From Lycorma delicatula (Eukaryota > Arthropoda > Insecta > Hemiptera > Fulgoridae), in assembly GCF_047948215.1 (NCBI RefSeq), contig NC_134456.1, positions 195,345,034-195,409,033 of the forward strand: a stretch of DNA of 64,000 nt, in the 5' to 3' direction. Numbering within the stretch: position 1 is the first letter of the stretch; each line of letters starts with the position of its first letter. This document shows, in pieces, positions 11,620 through 24,045 of this stretch. A program made the position numbers and the translations under genes. A model generated the notes under the pieces. That model was not told where the DNA came from. It saw only the letters and a list, made by a program, of their open reading frames with translations, and made no database searches.

Positions 11620-12860
11620 AAACCTTAGTATATATGTCTATTTATAAAGCAACTTGTCCTGACTTTTTTCTTTTTTTGTTTAATTTCCGGAACCACAGTC
11701 AGATATTACTTCAGAGAATGAAATTAATGATTTGTAGCGTGTGTGAAAATGCCATGCCTGGCATTCGGGATTCGAACCCGGGACTACCGGATGAAAGGCC
11801 GAGATGCTACTACTCGCGCCACGGAGACCGGCCAACTTGTCCTGACTGGCTGACTAAAACTACTGCAGCAATAACTATTGCAGACCCAGCAAAAACTACT
11901 GCAGATAAATTGATGCAAATTTATATACTTGTTTTTCTTGTGGTGTAAGTGCACACTAAAAAAGAATTTTCTGAAATTCCAAGTTTAAAGGGTTGAAATG
12001 GAGTAAAGATGAATTTATTATTTTTTTTAATTTCTCGGCAACAAATGAAGATATGAACTTGATTTTTAGGGCGTGTAATTTTCATGTAAATATCTAAAAA
12101 CCACTTTCTAGAATTTTTGAAATTCAACCTTGAAAGGGGTGAAGAAAGGTAAAAAATTTGAACAATAATTCCAAATATTCCCCTCCGACTAAAGTAAACG
12201 AGATATTCATTAGATTGGGGCTTGTAAATACTTTTCAGATAAATATCTAAAAACAATTTTCAGTTTTTCTTTAATTTTGATTTTTTTTAAGGGATGCGAC
12301 GGTATATGATGCAGCAGTTCAACCAACACAGCCACTGTTACTGTATGTGCAACGCGATTGGCTACACATGCCTTCGATTACTTGCCTTAGAACAGAAAAA
12401 GTAATCAAACAATTTTTTTTAAAATGATAAACGCATACGGTCACCTCCTAGTGGTATTTGCCGGGTAATGCTAAGAACCGGTAAAAATAATTTTTTACCT
12501 GTATAAAGCACGGGTAACCAGTCACAACTAATTTTTCTAAGATGGAGGCTGACTGTTGCGAAATCCACATTCTCAGATCACTCAAAGTTTCGACTCCTGT
12601 ACCGAGCAAACTGTTGTTCTGAAGAAATTACAATACAGTGATATTTTTTATAAATTGAACAGGCTTTAAGTTTTATTTATCATTATTATCTTCACATGTA
12701 TAAGTTTAATGAACACAGTGGGGTCCAACGAGCAGAGCTCTCTTGCTGGACGGGAAGAGAGAGCGAAGCGATCCATGACCGACTAAATATTCCCTGACCG
12801 CGACAGAAAACGCAACTAACTACATAGCGCGGGCGAAGCCGCAACGAGATGCTAGAAATG
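11620..12860 (+). mobile_element. Helitron-like dispersed repeat, copy 2 (interrupted by a SINE)
   Basis: This is the longest copy of the family also found at 2861, 13205 and 22029. It ends with GCGG-GCGAAG-CCGC, a short perfect hairpin, then AACGAGATGCTAG. A hairpin followed closely by CTAG is the Helitron 3' signature. Inside are blocks shared with the other copies, such as AGCAAAAACTACTGCAGATA, TTCATGTAAATATCTAAAAA and ACTGTATGTGCAACGCGATT. No replication or helicase protein is encoded. A family A SINE sits at 11665-11833, splitting the 5' part. Confidence 0.6.
11665..11833 (-). mobile_element. SINE family A with 14-bp target-site duplication
   Basis: The minus strand reads from a tRNA-like head (GGCCGGTCTCCGTGGCGCGA, A-box-like AGTAGTAGCATCTCGGCC, B-box-like GGTTCGAATCCCG) to a body with GCCAGGCATGGCATTTTCAC. 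It then reaches a tail with CTCTGAAGTAATATCTGACT, a CCGGAA block and an A-rich end. The direct repeat AACTTGTCCTGACT flanks it at 11651-11664 and 11834-11847, the hallmark of LINE-type retrotransposition. It is inserted in Helitron-like copy 2, so it is younger than that copy. Confidence 0.9.
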
Positions 12861-13212
12861 CATCAAAATTAATTAATTAATTGAACGCATAAAATTTAGC
12901 ATAGGGTATAAAATGTTATGCACAATTTATTACCTCATATACATAAAATATCCCATACAGCACTTTTCAGTCCTACATTGTAAATCGGCCGTAGCTTTTC
13001 AGGATAGTATATATTTGAGTGTTGGGCAACAATTCGTTGTTTATCATATTATATTCACTCTATATTTTTAATAAACATGATTATTTACCGTTTTATCAGG
13101 ATTTAATGAAAATCTAATAATAATATTTTTGATTAAATATCTTCATTTATAAATAAATAAGTTTGTTATAAAAAAAATGTTGCGGGTGAAGCCAAGTCGG
13201 GGCAATGCTAGT
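12861..13212 (+). mobile_element. Second Helitron-like 3' end
   Basis: The stretch ends in GCGGGTGAAGCC-AAGTCGGGGCAATGCTAG followed by T, again a GC-rich near-hairpin plus CTAG. Its body differs from the family around it, so it appears to be the 3' part of another element. The 5' limit is not known and the start given is simply the end of copy 2. Confidence 0.4.
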
Positions 13213-13906
13213 ATATATATAAAAAAGAACATGTGACTGATTCATAATCAACGCCCAGCAAAAACTACTGAAGATAAATAGATGAAAATTTGAATTTATG
13301 TTTTTTTTTAACTTCCAGGACCACCGTCAGATATTGCTTCAGAGGATGTGATGAATGATTTGTAGCATGTGAAAATGCCATGTCTGACCTCGGGATCTCC
13401 GAATGAAAGGCCGAGACGCTAGAACTCGCGTCACGGAGGCCGGCGTGTACATGATCTTGTTAAGTTGTAAGTGCACATTAAAAAATATTTTTTTGAAATT
13501 CCGATTTTAAAGGATTAAATTGTTGTAACAATGAAATTTACTGTGTTTTTTTAATTTTTCAGTTACAAATGAAGATATCAACTTCATTTTTTGTGTGTAA
13601 TCTTCTTGTAAATATCTAAAAACAATTTACACATTTTTTGAAATTCAAGAAGAAAGGTAAAAATAAAAATCGAACAATGATTGCAATTTTCTCCATTTCC
13701 AACTATACTAAACGAGATCGATTTGGGCTTGCAAATACTCTTCAGATAAAAAAGACCATTTTCACTTTTTTTTTAATTTTAATATTTTTTTTTTTTAATA
13801 TTTGTGAAAAAACATTATATTTTTCAAGCTAAACATCCCCTGACTTGGACAGGAGACAAAAGTAACTATATAACAAGTGCTAAGCCACAACATCAATGCT
13901 AGTGTA
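13205..13906 (+). mobile_element. Helitron-like dispersed repeat, copy 3 (interrupted by a SINE)
   Basis: The copy opens AAAAAAGAACATGTGACTGA then TTCATAATCAACGCCCAGCA, matching the reverse of the right end of the copy at 22029-22905. It ends CAACATCAATGCTAG followed by T. Blocks like TTGTAAATATCTAAAAACAA and AACGAGATCGATTTGGGCTT are shared with copy 2. It is non-coding; a family A SINE lies at about 13297-13445. Confidence 0.6.
13297..13445 (-). mobile_element. SINE family A
   Basis: The minus strand starts GCCGGCCTCCGTGACGCGAG, has the AGCGTCTCGGCCTTTCAT box, and lost part of the B-box region (ATCCCGAGGTCAGACATGGC). It keeps the tail CTCTGAAGCAATATCTGACG, then GGTGGTCCTGGAAG and an A-run. 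It lies inside Helitron-like copy 3, at a different point from the SINE in copy 2, so the two insertions are independent. Confidence 0.85.
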
Positions 13907-13926
13907 TATATACATATACACACACC

Positions 13927-13927
13927 C

Positions 13928-13958
<31 letters not shown>

Positions 13959-13960
13959 CG

Positions 13961-14023
<63 letters not shown>

Positions 14024-14035
14024 TCGTATATACAC
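13927..14035. repeat. (TA)n microsatellite with CTCGTATATAC interruptions
   Basis: A long TA tract is broken twice by the motif ACTCGTATATAC, consistent with expansion of a larger unit. The 80-codon minus-strand frame across it is a low-complexity artefact. Confidence 0.9.
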
Positions 14036-16582
14036 AATAATAATAACAGGCTATAAAAAAAATAATATATAAAACAGATTATGTATGCAATAATAATTAC
14101 AGGTTACAAAGTTTGTTGAACTTACCCTAGCATTACTGTTGAATATGAACTAATAACTGCAATTTTGCTAATTAAATAAATAGTATAATACACAGTTGTT
14201 TTTGAAAAAAATTCAGGTTATGAAAACATGGATTTGCAAAATCAAAATGTGTACAATGTTATTCTGACTTCAACCCAATCAGCTATGAATTTGTACCCTT
14301 CCACAAAACCCAACTGTTTCAAAGATCAACGTTGTGTTTAGAATATAAATTATGATTATTCAGAAATAAAAATTTTTGTCTTTGGGTAGATGGGTATAGG
14401 TGTCTTCTATTATAGAAAGTAACTAATGTAAGATATTTATCTATTTTGTGTTTATATAAATATATTTTTTTACACAGTTTGAGCAAAGTACTGACATTTC
14501 TAACAAATGCATAGTTAACATTACGGAATTACTGTACCCTTTCTTTTGTCAATATTTTATATATATGTATATATATATATAACCTAAAAAAACCACAGCA
14601 ATACCACAAAACAATAAACATTTTTTCTACTTTAAGACATGATTATTTTATTATTAAACATTCTTTTGTTTCTATTTTAGTAAGGAAGATGAGGTGGATG
14701 ACTGACTGACAGGTAAAAATAAATGACCTTAGTCAGAAATCAAATTTGAGATCATCTGATCTAGAAACCTGTTGAGAAACATTAACTTTTCAACTAAGTG
14801 TATTATAACTGTAATTGGGTGTAGAACTGTAAGTATTGCAGAGAATAAATAACGTGGAAATAATGTAATAGGAAAACAATGAAAAAAATATTTATTGAGA
14901 TAAGAAATTGTGACATGGAAATAATTATCAATATGTGTAAGTAGAAATTCTTTATGAAACCAATTGTTTTATTTCATAGGAAATTTCATTTACTGAATGA
15001 AAGCTAAGTATTATTTAATATTCTATCCGTTAAATTGAAAATTATAATTTGTTAAACATTTTTAAAATGATCTCTTTAAATTGAAAAATAATCTTTACAG
15101 TCTCTTTAAATTATAAATAAGATGTATTGATTATATTATATGCGTTTTTATTTTTTATAATCAGATGTTTGGCTGTAACAATGAGTCATGAAATAATAAT
15201 ACTAATAACTTGTTTATATTCTGTTTATAATTAATAGAGTACTAAACAGGGTCTAATTACCACTCAACTACTTACAAAGAACAAAATATCCTACTTGAAA
15301 TAAGTACCAGCATTTGTAGGTAAATCACTGGCACTATAAAAGTGTAACTAATTATATTCATTCTTTTTTTAAATAGTTATTATGTAAAAATTTTGGTTTT
15401 ATAATTGTTTGTACAATATAAGGTAACAAAGAAATAGTTTTATCAATTTATTATATGAGAAATCTGGTTCTTATTTAAAGTTTTCAGAAAACTATGATTC
15501 AACTTCATAAATAGCAGAGTTAAAGGAAAGACCTAACTGCCCACCCATTGTTTAAAGATTATAAAGATTTTTTTTATTTTGTTAAAATCCACCTTTCCAG
15601 GAAGAATGTATTATTGCAGGTCAAAAACAGCATAAGCCCAAGACATTGCCTATGAAGGAAAATAAAAATAGCTATTTTAAGGATTCATAACAATCATGAA
15701 TCTTATTTTAATAATTTATATGGTGACTACTGTATTCTCTTATAAAGGACAAAGTATATTTATTAAATTTACAGTAATTTTCATTTAACTTAATTAGCTT
15801 GATGAATTTTTAATCTGTGATATTTATTTTAAAATAAGCCTATGTGCTCATTTTGTTCATTCCATTTTATATATATTATTTTATTTATCTGTTTTTTAAC
15901 ATTTATTTTTAATAATTTTTATTGTTATATACTGTTTTTTTAATTTTATTTCTTTTTTTGTTTACTTTTAAACCATGTAAAATTTGTATTATGTAAATAG
16001 CTTTTAAATTTAATAGATTAAGTCAGTGAGTTGTAATTTGTTTTTGTGATTAAACCTTATGGTTATATCGATTCTTGGACCAATAAATTTTATTATTTTT
16101 ATTATATTTGCCTCCTTTTAAACACTGATTTCAAAAAACTTATTTTCTATAGAATGGCAAAATTAATGAAGTAGACTGTCACTAAATTGAGGGGAGTTAG
16201 TGGATTTGGATTTCCCTACACAATATATGTAACCCTTTTTCCAATATGCCTCTGTTTATATTTACACTTATATCTAAAACTGTACCATTCAATTTCTATT
16301 AAATAAAACAGAAAGGTAGAAGTTTAATGTGATGTTGAACTGATTCAGTTCACACATTATATAAAGGTTTATACACTTTTAAGCTGCATTTTTAAAAATA
16401 TCTTATGTAACTTTGAAAATAGGGGAAAAAATTAAAAAATGCCATATTAGAAACCAGTATAAACACTTATATGTATTATATTTATTCTGAACTTGAATAA
16501 AAATTTACTGGAATATTATATTTATTCCAGTATAAAGGCTTAAATCCAGTTACAGCTATACTTTTTCGATTTTTTTTTAATG

Positions 16583-16690
16583 ATAAAATTTTTAGTGTTT
16601 GAAAATGTCAAGTCTAACTTGGATTTGAATCCATAATCTGAAAGATAAATGTCAGAGATGCTATCACTCCACCGTGAAAACTGATATACA
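16583..16690 (-). mobile_element. Decayed SINE family A relic
   Basis: The order GTGTTTGAAAATGTCAAGTC, a B-box remnant (TTGGATTTGAATCC), GAAAGATAAATG, GAGATGCTATCACTCCACCG parallels the minus-strand layout of the better copies at 11665 and 41828. The match is poor and both ends are lost. Confidence 0.5.
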
Positions 16691-16794
16691 TATGTTACAC
16701 GTCATATTCATAATGGTTCTAGGCTACCTAATTTGAGTCACGAGTCACTCATGAAAATGACAGAATTTTCAAGAACAACAAACCCCATTCCAAG

Positions 16795-16905
16795 CTTTTC
16801 AGGAAGGTGACAAAAGAAGTAGTTTCCCATTTGCCATCTTCACCAAGCCAAATATATGGTTACATATCAGCATGCCAAGCCGATGAATATCATTGATAAT
16901 GAATT
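16795..16905 (+). repeat. Dispersed repeat family G, copy 1
   Basis: The segment AGTAGTTTCCCATTTGCCAT, CTTCACCAAGCCAAATATAT, TACATATCAGCATGCCAAGC is mirrored at about 31375-31450 and 60965-61020 with the same block order. It is non-coding in all three and its class is unknown. Confidence 0.45.
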
Positions 16906-17879
16906 TCTGAATATCAAATGATATTCAGCATACACGAAGCAGTATAAGAATGGGTTGTACAGTGAACATCATTACAATTCTGACTAGAGTTGCAATACAT
17001 TTTAGGAGAGTGTATCAAAACAAATCTTTGATATATTTAATTCCGACTGAGAAAGCAATTCAAACTGGTTCTTCTTGCATCTCAGGTGCTTCACATATGT
17101 TACAGCTGTAAGAAAGACTGGACAGGTAGTGTAAAGCAACAAATTAATGTATCTGTTCTATTATGAAACAATGCATGACACGTACTGTTTCAAGTTAGCA
17201 GGAATGGATTTATTAGATTTCTTTGAACTTCACACATTGTATTATTTCAACTAATTTTAATACGTTTTGAAAACTACCATAATACTGCTACTACCATATA
17301 CTAGCATGTTACCTTATTAAAATACTTTTGTAGTATTCAATTATATCATCTATTAAATAATTAAACCTAGTCTATGTAATGATTATAAAATAGAAATTTA
17401 TACAATTTTAGATACATTATTTCATCAACATTATTTATATTTATGTTAATTATTTGGCTAATACACGTAGTTGAGGACTGAGAATATACTTCTTTAAAGT
17501 AGTTGTTTAGTACACTGTCCTGAAATGTATTGCAACTCTTATCTATTCTAAAAACAAATAAATTATAAAACGGAATTTCGATCCACGTCAATTAGCTGTA
17601 TTATCGCGTTTAGTTTATTTTTAGCGTAGCATTTTATTTTGAATTGTATTTTAACTTTCTAATTACAATTTGTTGTTCTTATTAAATTAAAAATATACAA
17701 TCTGTTTATTATTCGAATAAAAAAATTACCGAAACATCAAAAAAATAATTTTAAATGACCAATTTATTTGGAACCTCTAAATGAAGCATATTTCTCTAGC
17801 TCTTGCTTACTGATCGTTTAAAGAAAGCGCAATAGTACGAGTAAATTCTCTAAAAATTATCTGCACGTCCTTGGCTACA

Positions 17880-18227
17880 TAAAGTAAACAACAACAATGA
17901 GATGTCCTGGCTCCGCGTAGAGGTAGAGGTGTGGCAATCGATAGGTGACGCTATAATGACGTCACTGTGACGCTAGGAAATCAGCCGGCGTTCACGTGAA
18001 CAGCATGCTGCTGATCACGCGGTCGCTGCCTGACTGCTAAAATCTGATTGGTTAATGGAGGCGAGCCTCCTACCCGTATTGGCCCTGCATACCCGCCCTG
18101 GTTCGAGGGACCCCCAACAATCCCATGGAACGTTACATTTTACTCAGGTTTTCGTTAGCGAATGATCGAGGGATCTTCTTTTTAGTGAACTTGTGAATAT
18201 TTAACTCAATAGTTATTTATAATATAA
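17880..18227 (+). promoter_or_regulatory. Promoter and 5' leader of the cabut-like gene
   Basis: A GC-richer, CpG-containing stretch stands out from AT-rich DNA just before the first coding exon. Visible motifs are a full CRE palindrome TGACGTCA at 17957-17964, flanked by two copies of GTGACGCTA (17945-17953 and 17967-17975). There is also a palindromic E-box TTCACGTGAA at 17991-18000 and two ATTGG (inverted CCAAT) boxes at 18047-18051 and 18078-18082. No convincing TATA box was found. Cabut in flies and KLF10 in mammals are reported targets of Mondo/ChREBP-Mlx, which binds paired CACGTG-type sites; only one such site is visible here. The transcription start cannot be placed from sequence alone. 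Confidence 0.6.
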
Positions 18228-18275
18228 ATGACAAGTCATCAGTTATCACCGCCAAATACACCCCCGCATGAAAAG
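18228..18275 (+). CDS. cbt: cabut-like KLF transcription factor, coding exon 1
   Basis: Sixteen codons, MTSHQLSPPNTPPHEK, run from ATG to a GTAATT donor. The Pro-rich start resembles the N-terminus of cabut-type factors. Phase 0 at the donor agrees with the phase-0 acceptor of the next exon 5.8 kb away. It sits directly downstream of the GC-rich promoter-like block. The choice rests on position, phase and composition rather than a domain, so it is less certain than the later exons. The base at -3 is T, a weak start context. Symbol cbt is used because the assembled protein matches the cabut/KLF10/KLF11 group. Confidence 0.75.
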
Positions 18276-19429
18276 GTAATTATTAATTAATTTGCCCTAA
18301 TTTTGTAAAATATTACCTTAGATTAAACATTTTCAGAAATTACAAAAACATGAAAGTATCGTCACGGTTAGGGAAAACTAATTTTGTGAAAGGGTTTTAT
18401 TGTGGATTATGAAGTTTAAGGTTTGTAAATATTGAATTCGTTTAATAATATTATAAAATACTATTGCTCAAAGGTGATGATAAAATACGTTTTGGGATTA
18501 TTCAGTTATAAAATATAAATTAACAATTTGCAAGAAATAAATAATTTATTTGTTGCATTTTATTTTTTCAAGTGAAGGGGTAGCTTCAAATCTAATAACG
18601 TTATATACCGTTTAAAGATTATTTCTTTATTTGTTGCGACCACGTTTTTAAAGTTGGTAAATAACTTAGTATAATTAAATTGTTATAAGTGCGTTAATTA
18701 AAAAGAAAAAATATTAGGAAAACGTTTCTACAGTTTTTAAAATGAAATTTATATTATTGTTCCGGGAAAAAATTAATGCATAGTAGTAGGAGAAAGTGTG
18801 CATGTGGTTACATCGTAGATGCTAAAAACTTATACGACAATCCTAAAAAGTTACTCTATGTTACAAAACTTTCACTAATTTTAAATAAGATTTATTTATA
18901 ACTAAATATTATTATTATTTATAACTAATAATATTAAAATGATAATGTATGATTAAGATTTGTTAATTTTTAATAATTTGAGGGATGTCTGAGGTGTTTT
19001 CATTTCAACGAAATATTGTATTTTAATAAAATATTTTCCAGGGAAGAAATGCTAGAAATTTACATATAATTTGTCACCAATATGATTAATTATGCATTTT
19101 TTTACATTCAGCAACTAGTTTTAATTAAATACCAGAGAGAACCGGACCATTTCTCAATATATATATTTTTTTTTTATTTACAACCCTTACTCGAATACGA
19201 CTCATTTGTATTCCAATCGTATTTTGTTAAATGTTTTTTTTGAAGATATTTATTACGAAAATTAGTTTGTTTTAAATGGATATTTATATAATAGATGTTC
19301 ATTTGAAAAAGATCATTAAAATTTTTATTAAATTTGGTTATTCCATATTGGTGTACGAAATTTGTAATATTTACTAGTTTTTTTTTACTTTTATTGTTAC
19401 TTGTAGGTTGCGCTTGCCAATGCTATTTA

Positions 19430-19710
19430 TAAGTGGCGCCTTATTATTATATTCCTCAACAGAACGGTAGTGAGCATACTACGATGTACACACACACACA
19501 TACATACATACATATAAACATTCATGTTACTCTGTAGACGATTCAACTGACATTGGCGTGTTACTGCCATACTGTGCTGCGCAAGATCGTGCTATTCACG
19601 TGAACAGTGTATGATAAACCAGACATTACGGCGCCTAATGCTCCCCCCTCCTCTTCACACTGGCTTCCCTTCTTCAACAGTCCACATGTAAACATCCTGG
19701 AATCTAACAC
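19430..19710. promoter_or_regulatory. Candidate intronic regulatory patch
   Basis: GC-richer than the surrounding intron. It contains TTCACGTGAACAG (19595-19607), the same 13-mer as in the promoter at 17991-18003, and a C-rich run GCTCCCCCCTCCTC suited to KLF/Sp binding. Function is inferred only. Confidence 0.35.
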
Positions 19711-21160
19711 TTCTTTATTGAATGACATCATACCTGTTGTGAAGAGCTGAGTTATATATTACGTAATAGTCCTAATGAATTAACAGTATTTTTTCCACAG
19801 ACATTCTCGTCTTGTTTATTCTAACAGTCTGTATAACGTACTATTTTGTTATAATAGATTTTTTTGTCTGAGTAAATATTGCGATACCTACGTCTCAATA
19901 GTCTTCATTTAGGCCGTTCTAAATTGATGTAATTAGGTAATAAATTGGATTGTTTGAAAACATTATGTGAAAAAAATTATTCACTTTTTCGTATTAGCTA
20001 AAAAATAAATACGTAAAACAAGAAACATTTTTTTTTACATATGTCAAAATATTTCCATATTTTTCTGTAAAATTTTAAAATCTGCAGCAGTAAATTATTA
20101 ATATTTTGGTAGAGAAGGATATTAATATGCTGATAAATTATTTTTGATTACACATTTTTTTTTAAATGTTTATAAACTAATATAATTTCTTGTATTTTTG
20201 CATTATAGTTATTAAAGTTATTGATTGAAAACAACTATTTCAGCAGTCTTGCTATTTTGCATGTCTAGGATAAGATTTTGTTAAAAGTATAATTATTTTT
20301 AATTGTATTGGAATACCCATGTTTGCTGGTTTACTTTGACACTTGGGACTTAGTTAATGACATTATCTCACTGAATTAGAGCCAATTGCTAAACTAACCC
20401 GCTGTTGTGTGACACTATAATTATAAAATAAAAATAAAGTAACCAAAGCAGTACAAAAATAAAAATAGGTGTTATCAACATCAAGGGTAGTGTACATAGA
20501 TTCAGGTGGTTAAGTGAATGGTTTTTTCTGGGTTTTTTTATAGTTGCCTTGGGTTCCATTCTTAGTGATGTTCTCTTTTTTGTCTATTTTATTGTTTAAA
20601 ATTATTAAAAATTTTGAAGAATTAACTATTAAATCGGTAAAAACTGTTTTTACAAATCCTTTAGGAGCTAACACAATGGAGTTACTGATAGAACTAATGG
20701 TATTGAAAACTTTCTCAGAGAAACTCCTCTGAGGGAAGTGCTGATAATTAACACTGAAGACCTTTGGAAGAATAGTTTTATTAATTCAAAGCTATCATTT
20801 ATAATATTTAAGCATTCTCTTGTTTGATTATGCTGTTAAAAAGACTTGCTTTTGTTAGCAGCATGCCTTTTATATGAAAGTATATAAATTACATTTATTA
20901 ATTTTCAGGGGAAATTTATTTTTAACTCGGTGCCTCCAGACTTGAATTGTCTGGAGAAAAAAAATAAACTGTTAAAAAAAATAAATAAAATAACTGTTCA
21001 AGAAAAAATTGATATTTTGTTGTGATTAGAAATTATACATAATAATCGAGATTAAAAGAAAGTAAACTTTCCATCATTCAATGAGAAACAGCTTGTTATT
21101 ATTTTATATTTGTAATTATATGACTGGAAAAATATGAATGATTTCATGTAAACACACATG

Positions 21161-21168
<8 letters not shown>

Positions 21169-21230
<62 letters not shown>

Positions 21231-21252
21231 TACATACATACATGCATACATA
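21169..21252. repeat. (CA)n(TACA)n microsatellite
   Basis: A run of CA dinucleotides passes into a run of ACAT tetranucleotides. The open frames on both strands here are repeat artefacts. Confidence 0.95.
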
Positions 21253-21696
21253 CACATAAAATGCTAGTCTTTATATGTTTCATGATTCTGATTGACTTTA
21301 AAAAAATATATAATTTATAACATTTTAAAACAATGCTGAACTTATAACAAAAGTGAATCATATTTATATAAATTGGCTTGTTAATTTTAATATTTACTTG
21401 TGACCTCAGATTTGATGGTAATTCAGTATTAACAGTTGTTCCTTTTAAATGATGTATGAGATTGAAAACTAGCCTTGTGTTAAGAGTAACAGTGCTATAT
21501 TACCTTGTAGATCTATTTATATACTCATGTCCTACTGACCTCATTTTTATGGAAGTTCAACAACTTAAGTTGTTTATAAATTCAGATTTAATAAAATAAA
21601 ATTATTAAAGTTATTTTAAGCTGTTAAAATATTTACTATAAAAAAGTTGATATTGTAATGTAAGAAATGTTGTTGTTAATCAAGGCTATATTCATG

Positions 21697-21715
21697 TGCG
21701 TGTGTGTGCACACAT

Positions 21716-21747
<32 letters not shown>

Positions 21748-21748
21748 G
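21697..21748. repeat. Compound (GT)n(CA)n(TA)n microsatellite
   Basis: GT, CA and TA dinucleotide blocks follow one another, and the GTGTGTGCACACA core is self-complementary. Confidence 0.85.
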
Positions 21749-22028
21749 AGTGTGTACTTCTTGAATACATGAGAGTGTCATATATGAATTTATGAATTTT
21801 TCTATTTATGTAATCTAGTGTCTTCTATTAGAATTATTTTATTATTTAGGTAAATGAGCAGCTTTGTAGCTCATATCAAATTTGATATGTGAAAAACCTA
21901 ACTTAAAAAAATACATGTACCTTCAAGAATATAAAACTACGTTGAACATGTTTTCTTTGACATAAATCTTTGTTATACATCTTATTTATTGATGAAAGTT
22001 AATAACTAACTTATGTATATATATACAC

Positions 22029-22905
22029 TAGCCATTGGTTACTTGGTTTTCCCTTCGCAGTCAGGGCTCACTTCCATTGCCCTTCCCATCTAGCCAAGGA
22101 GCTGTACCCCCTGGATCCCCTGTATTCTTTAAACTTATACATAAAAATTAAATAACTTATAAATTGAAAATAATTTATTAACTTATAAATAAAAATTAAA
22201 GCCTGTTCAATTTATAAAAACTGTAAGTGTATTGTAATTTCTGCAGAGCAACATTATTTTGGTCAGTACACGACCCAGTAATTGGTTTTTATATTTACAG
22301 TCACATCACTTGTAGAATACATAATCATAATTTAAAAAAAAAATTACCATCACAATGTTAACAAATCTCATAAAGATTGATTCAATAGCGGTAACATAAA
22401 ATTCAAAAAATGTAAAAAACAATTTATGTTTTTTATCCCTTAAAATATTAAAATTAAAAACTTGAAAATAGTTTTTAGATATTTATCTGAAGACTATTTG
22501 CAAGCCCAAATTGAGTGAATATCTCGTTTAGGATAGTAGGAAATGTGGAAAATTTGCCATCATTCAACATTTTTTTTAACTTTTTCACTTCTTTCAAAAT
22601 CGAATTTCAAAAATTTAGTAATTGTTTTTAGATATTCACATGAAGATTACAGACATAAAAAATCAAGTTGATTGATAGCTTCATTTGTTACTGAGAAATT
22701 AAAATAAAATAGCCAGGTTTAAAAAAAAATCAAAAATTCATTTTAACCCTTTAAACTCGGAATTTAAAAAAATCCCTTTTTATTGGGCATTTATACCATA
22801 AGAAGAACGTATATACAAATTTTTATCAATTTACCTTCTGTCATGTTTGCTGAAAATTGATTATGAATCATTCACAATATGTTCTTTTATATATATATAG
22901 ATATA
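22029..22905 (-). mobile_element. Helitron-like dispersed repeat, copy 4 (in intron 1)
   Basis: On the minus strand it starts near AAAAGAACATATTGTGAATG, has TTCATAATCAATTTTCAGCA, then the shared body blocks. It ends CCAAGTAACCAATGGCTAG followed by T, so the CTAG terminus is kept. It matches copies 1-3 block by block and is not interrupted by a SINE. Non-coding. Confidence 0.65.
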
Positions 22906-24045
22906 AAAACCATTTTATTTGAGAAAATAAAATGGAGGTTACTCTCCCATTGCTCCATAATAATATATGTAGACTGAATGGATTTTTTTTAAATTTATAT
23001 TTCTTTTTCTTTGAAAATTATATTCTATTTATTATTAGTGTATAAAAAAATACTAAAAAGGCTGACTTCTTGTACTATTATAATAATCACAAGAAAGACA
23101 GTAATATCAATCTGAAAATTTCAGCATCGTATTGCATGGGTTTAGACCAATTGTGTGTTTTTATTAATCATACACCAGTTTTTAAAAGTGCTTAGTTTTA
23201 GTATGCAGTGATTAAACAGTTATTTTTTTATCAATAAAATGGGATTCAAAAGGAATTTTAAAATTGAATTCTGTAATTATAAGTTGTCCTAGGTTCAATT
23301 CCTGACAGGAATCTAATTTTCTCATATATCATCATTACAATAAAGAAATATTTTTCATTAATTGGGTAAAATTATAAATAAATAATTTTTATAAGCAGAG
23401 ATTATTCACTAATTTAGGATTTTAAACTTTACTCGATGAATTTTTATTGAGATGGTTATGAATTCAGTATTATTGTTTATTTACTCAGGAGTTACAAAAA
23501 CTCTGAAGGATAAATGAAAACACATATTTGAAACAGCTTTTGTTGGGAACACTTGAAATTCTAGATTGTTCTTATAGTAGTTAACAAAATAGTTTTTAAT
23601 TAACTGGCCAAAGAAAAAATCAAAACAAACTTAAAAATGTAAAGTTATTTACATATAAGTAAATAATCCCAGGATCTATTAGGAGTCCGTTATGTTGCAC
23701 TTTTGTCATTTTTGTGGTTAGTCAAAACACCATTGTGGTGTAAGTGGGTGCCTAGAAAATTGATTAAGATATAATCTTGTTACTGCTTGTTTTTGCATTT
23801 TTTTATCACTATAGCAAATCCATTGTTGATTAGCTAATATACATTTCTAAATGTAATTTATGTCAGTAGATTGTTATTTTATTGATATTTTTAATTTAAA
23901 ACTGTTTTTCTTTTTAACAAATTTAAATGTAAATTTATTTATAAAACTATGTTGTTAACTGTTAGCTATGATTTTGTACTTTGTTTTTAAAAAAATGAGT
24001 ACCAATTTAATTGAAAAATAATATATTTATTTTATTTTGTTTTAG

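Larger units (their letters stand above)
14036..17880. other. AT-rich intergenic DNA upstream of the KLF gene
   Basis: No gene is supported. The stretch holds a decayed SINE at about 16583-16690 and one copy of a three-copy dispersed repeat at about 16795-16905. The short frame at 17367-17591 has no coding character. Confidence 0.5.
18276..24045 (+). other. Intron 1 of the cabut-like gene
   Basis: It starts GTAATT and ends in a T-rich tract plus TTTTAG. It holds a GC-richer patch at about 19430-19710 with an E-box TTCACGTGAACAG at 19595-19607, CA and TA microsatellites, and a Helitron-like copy at 22029-22905. The 5.8-kb length and the GC patch make it a plausible place for enhancers. No exon is evident inside. 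Confidence 0.7.

Noticed and set aside
11740..11834. A tRNA gene from the GGTTCGAATCCCG B box
   Set aside because: The same tRNA-like head recurs in several copies, each followed by the same non-tRNA body and A-rich tail, and flanked by target duplications. These are SINEs.
13795..14037. Tyr-Ile repeat protein on the minus strand
   Set aside because: Translation of a TA microsatellite.
21052..21361. Cys/Val- or His/Thr-repeat proteins on both strands
   Set aside because: They are translations of the CA and TACA microsatellites.
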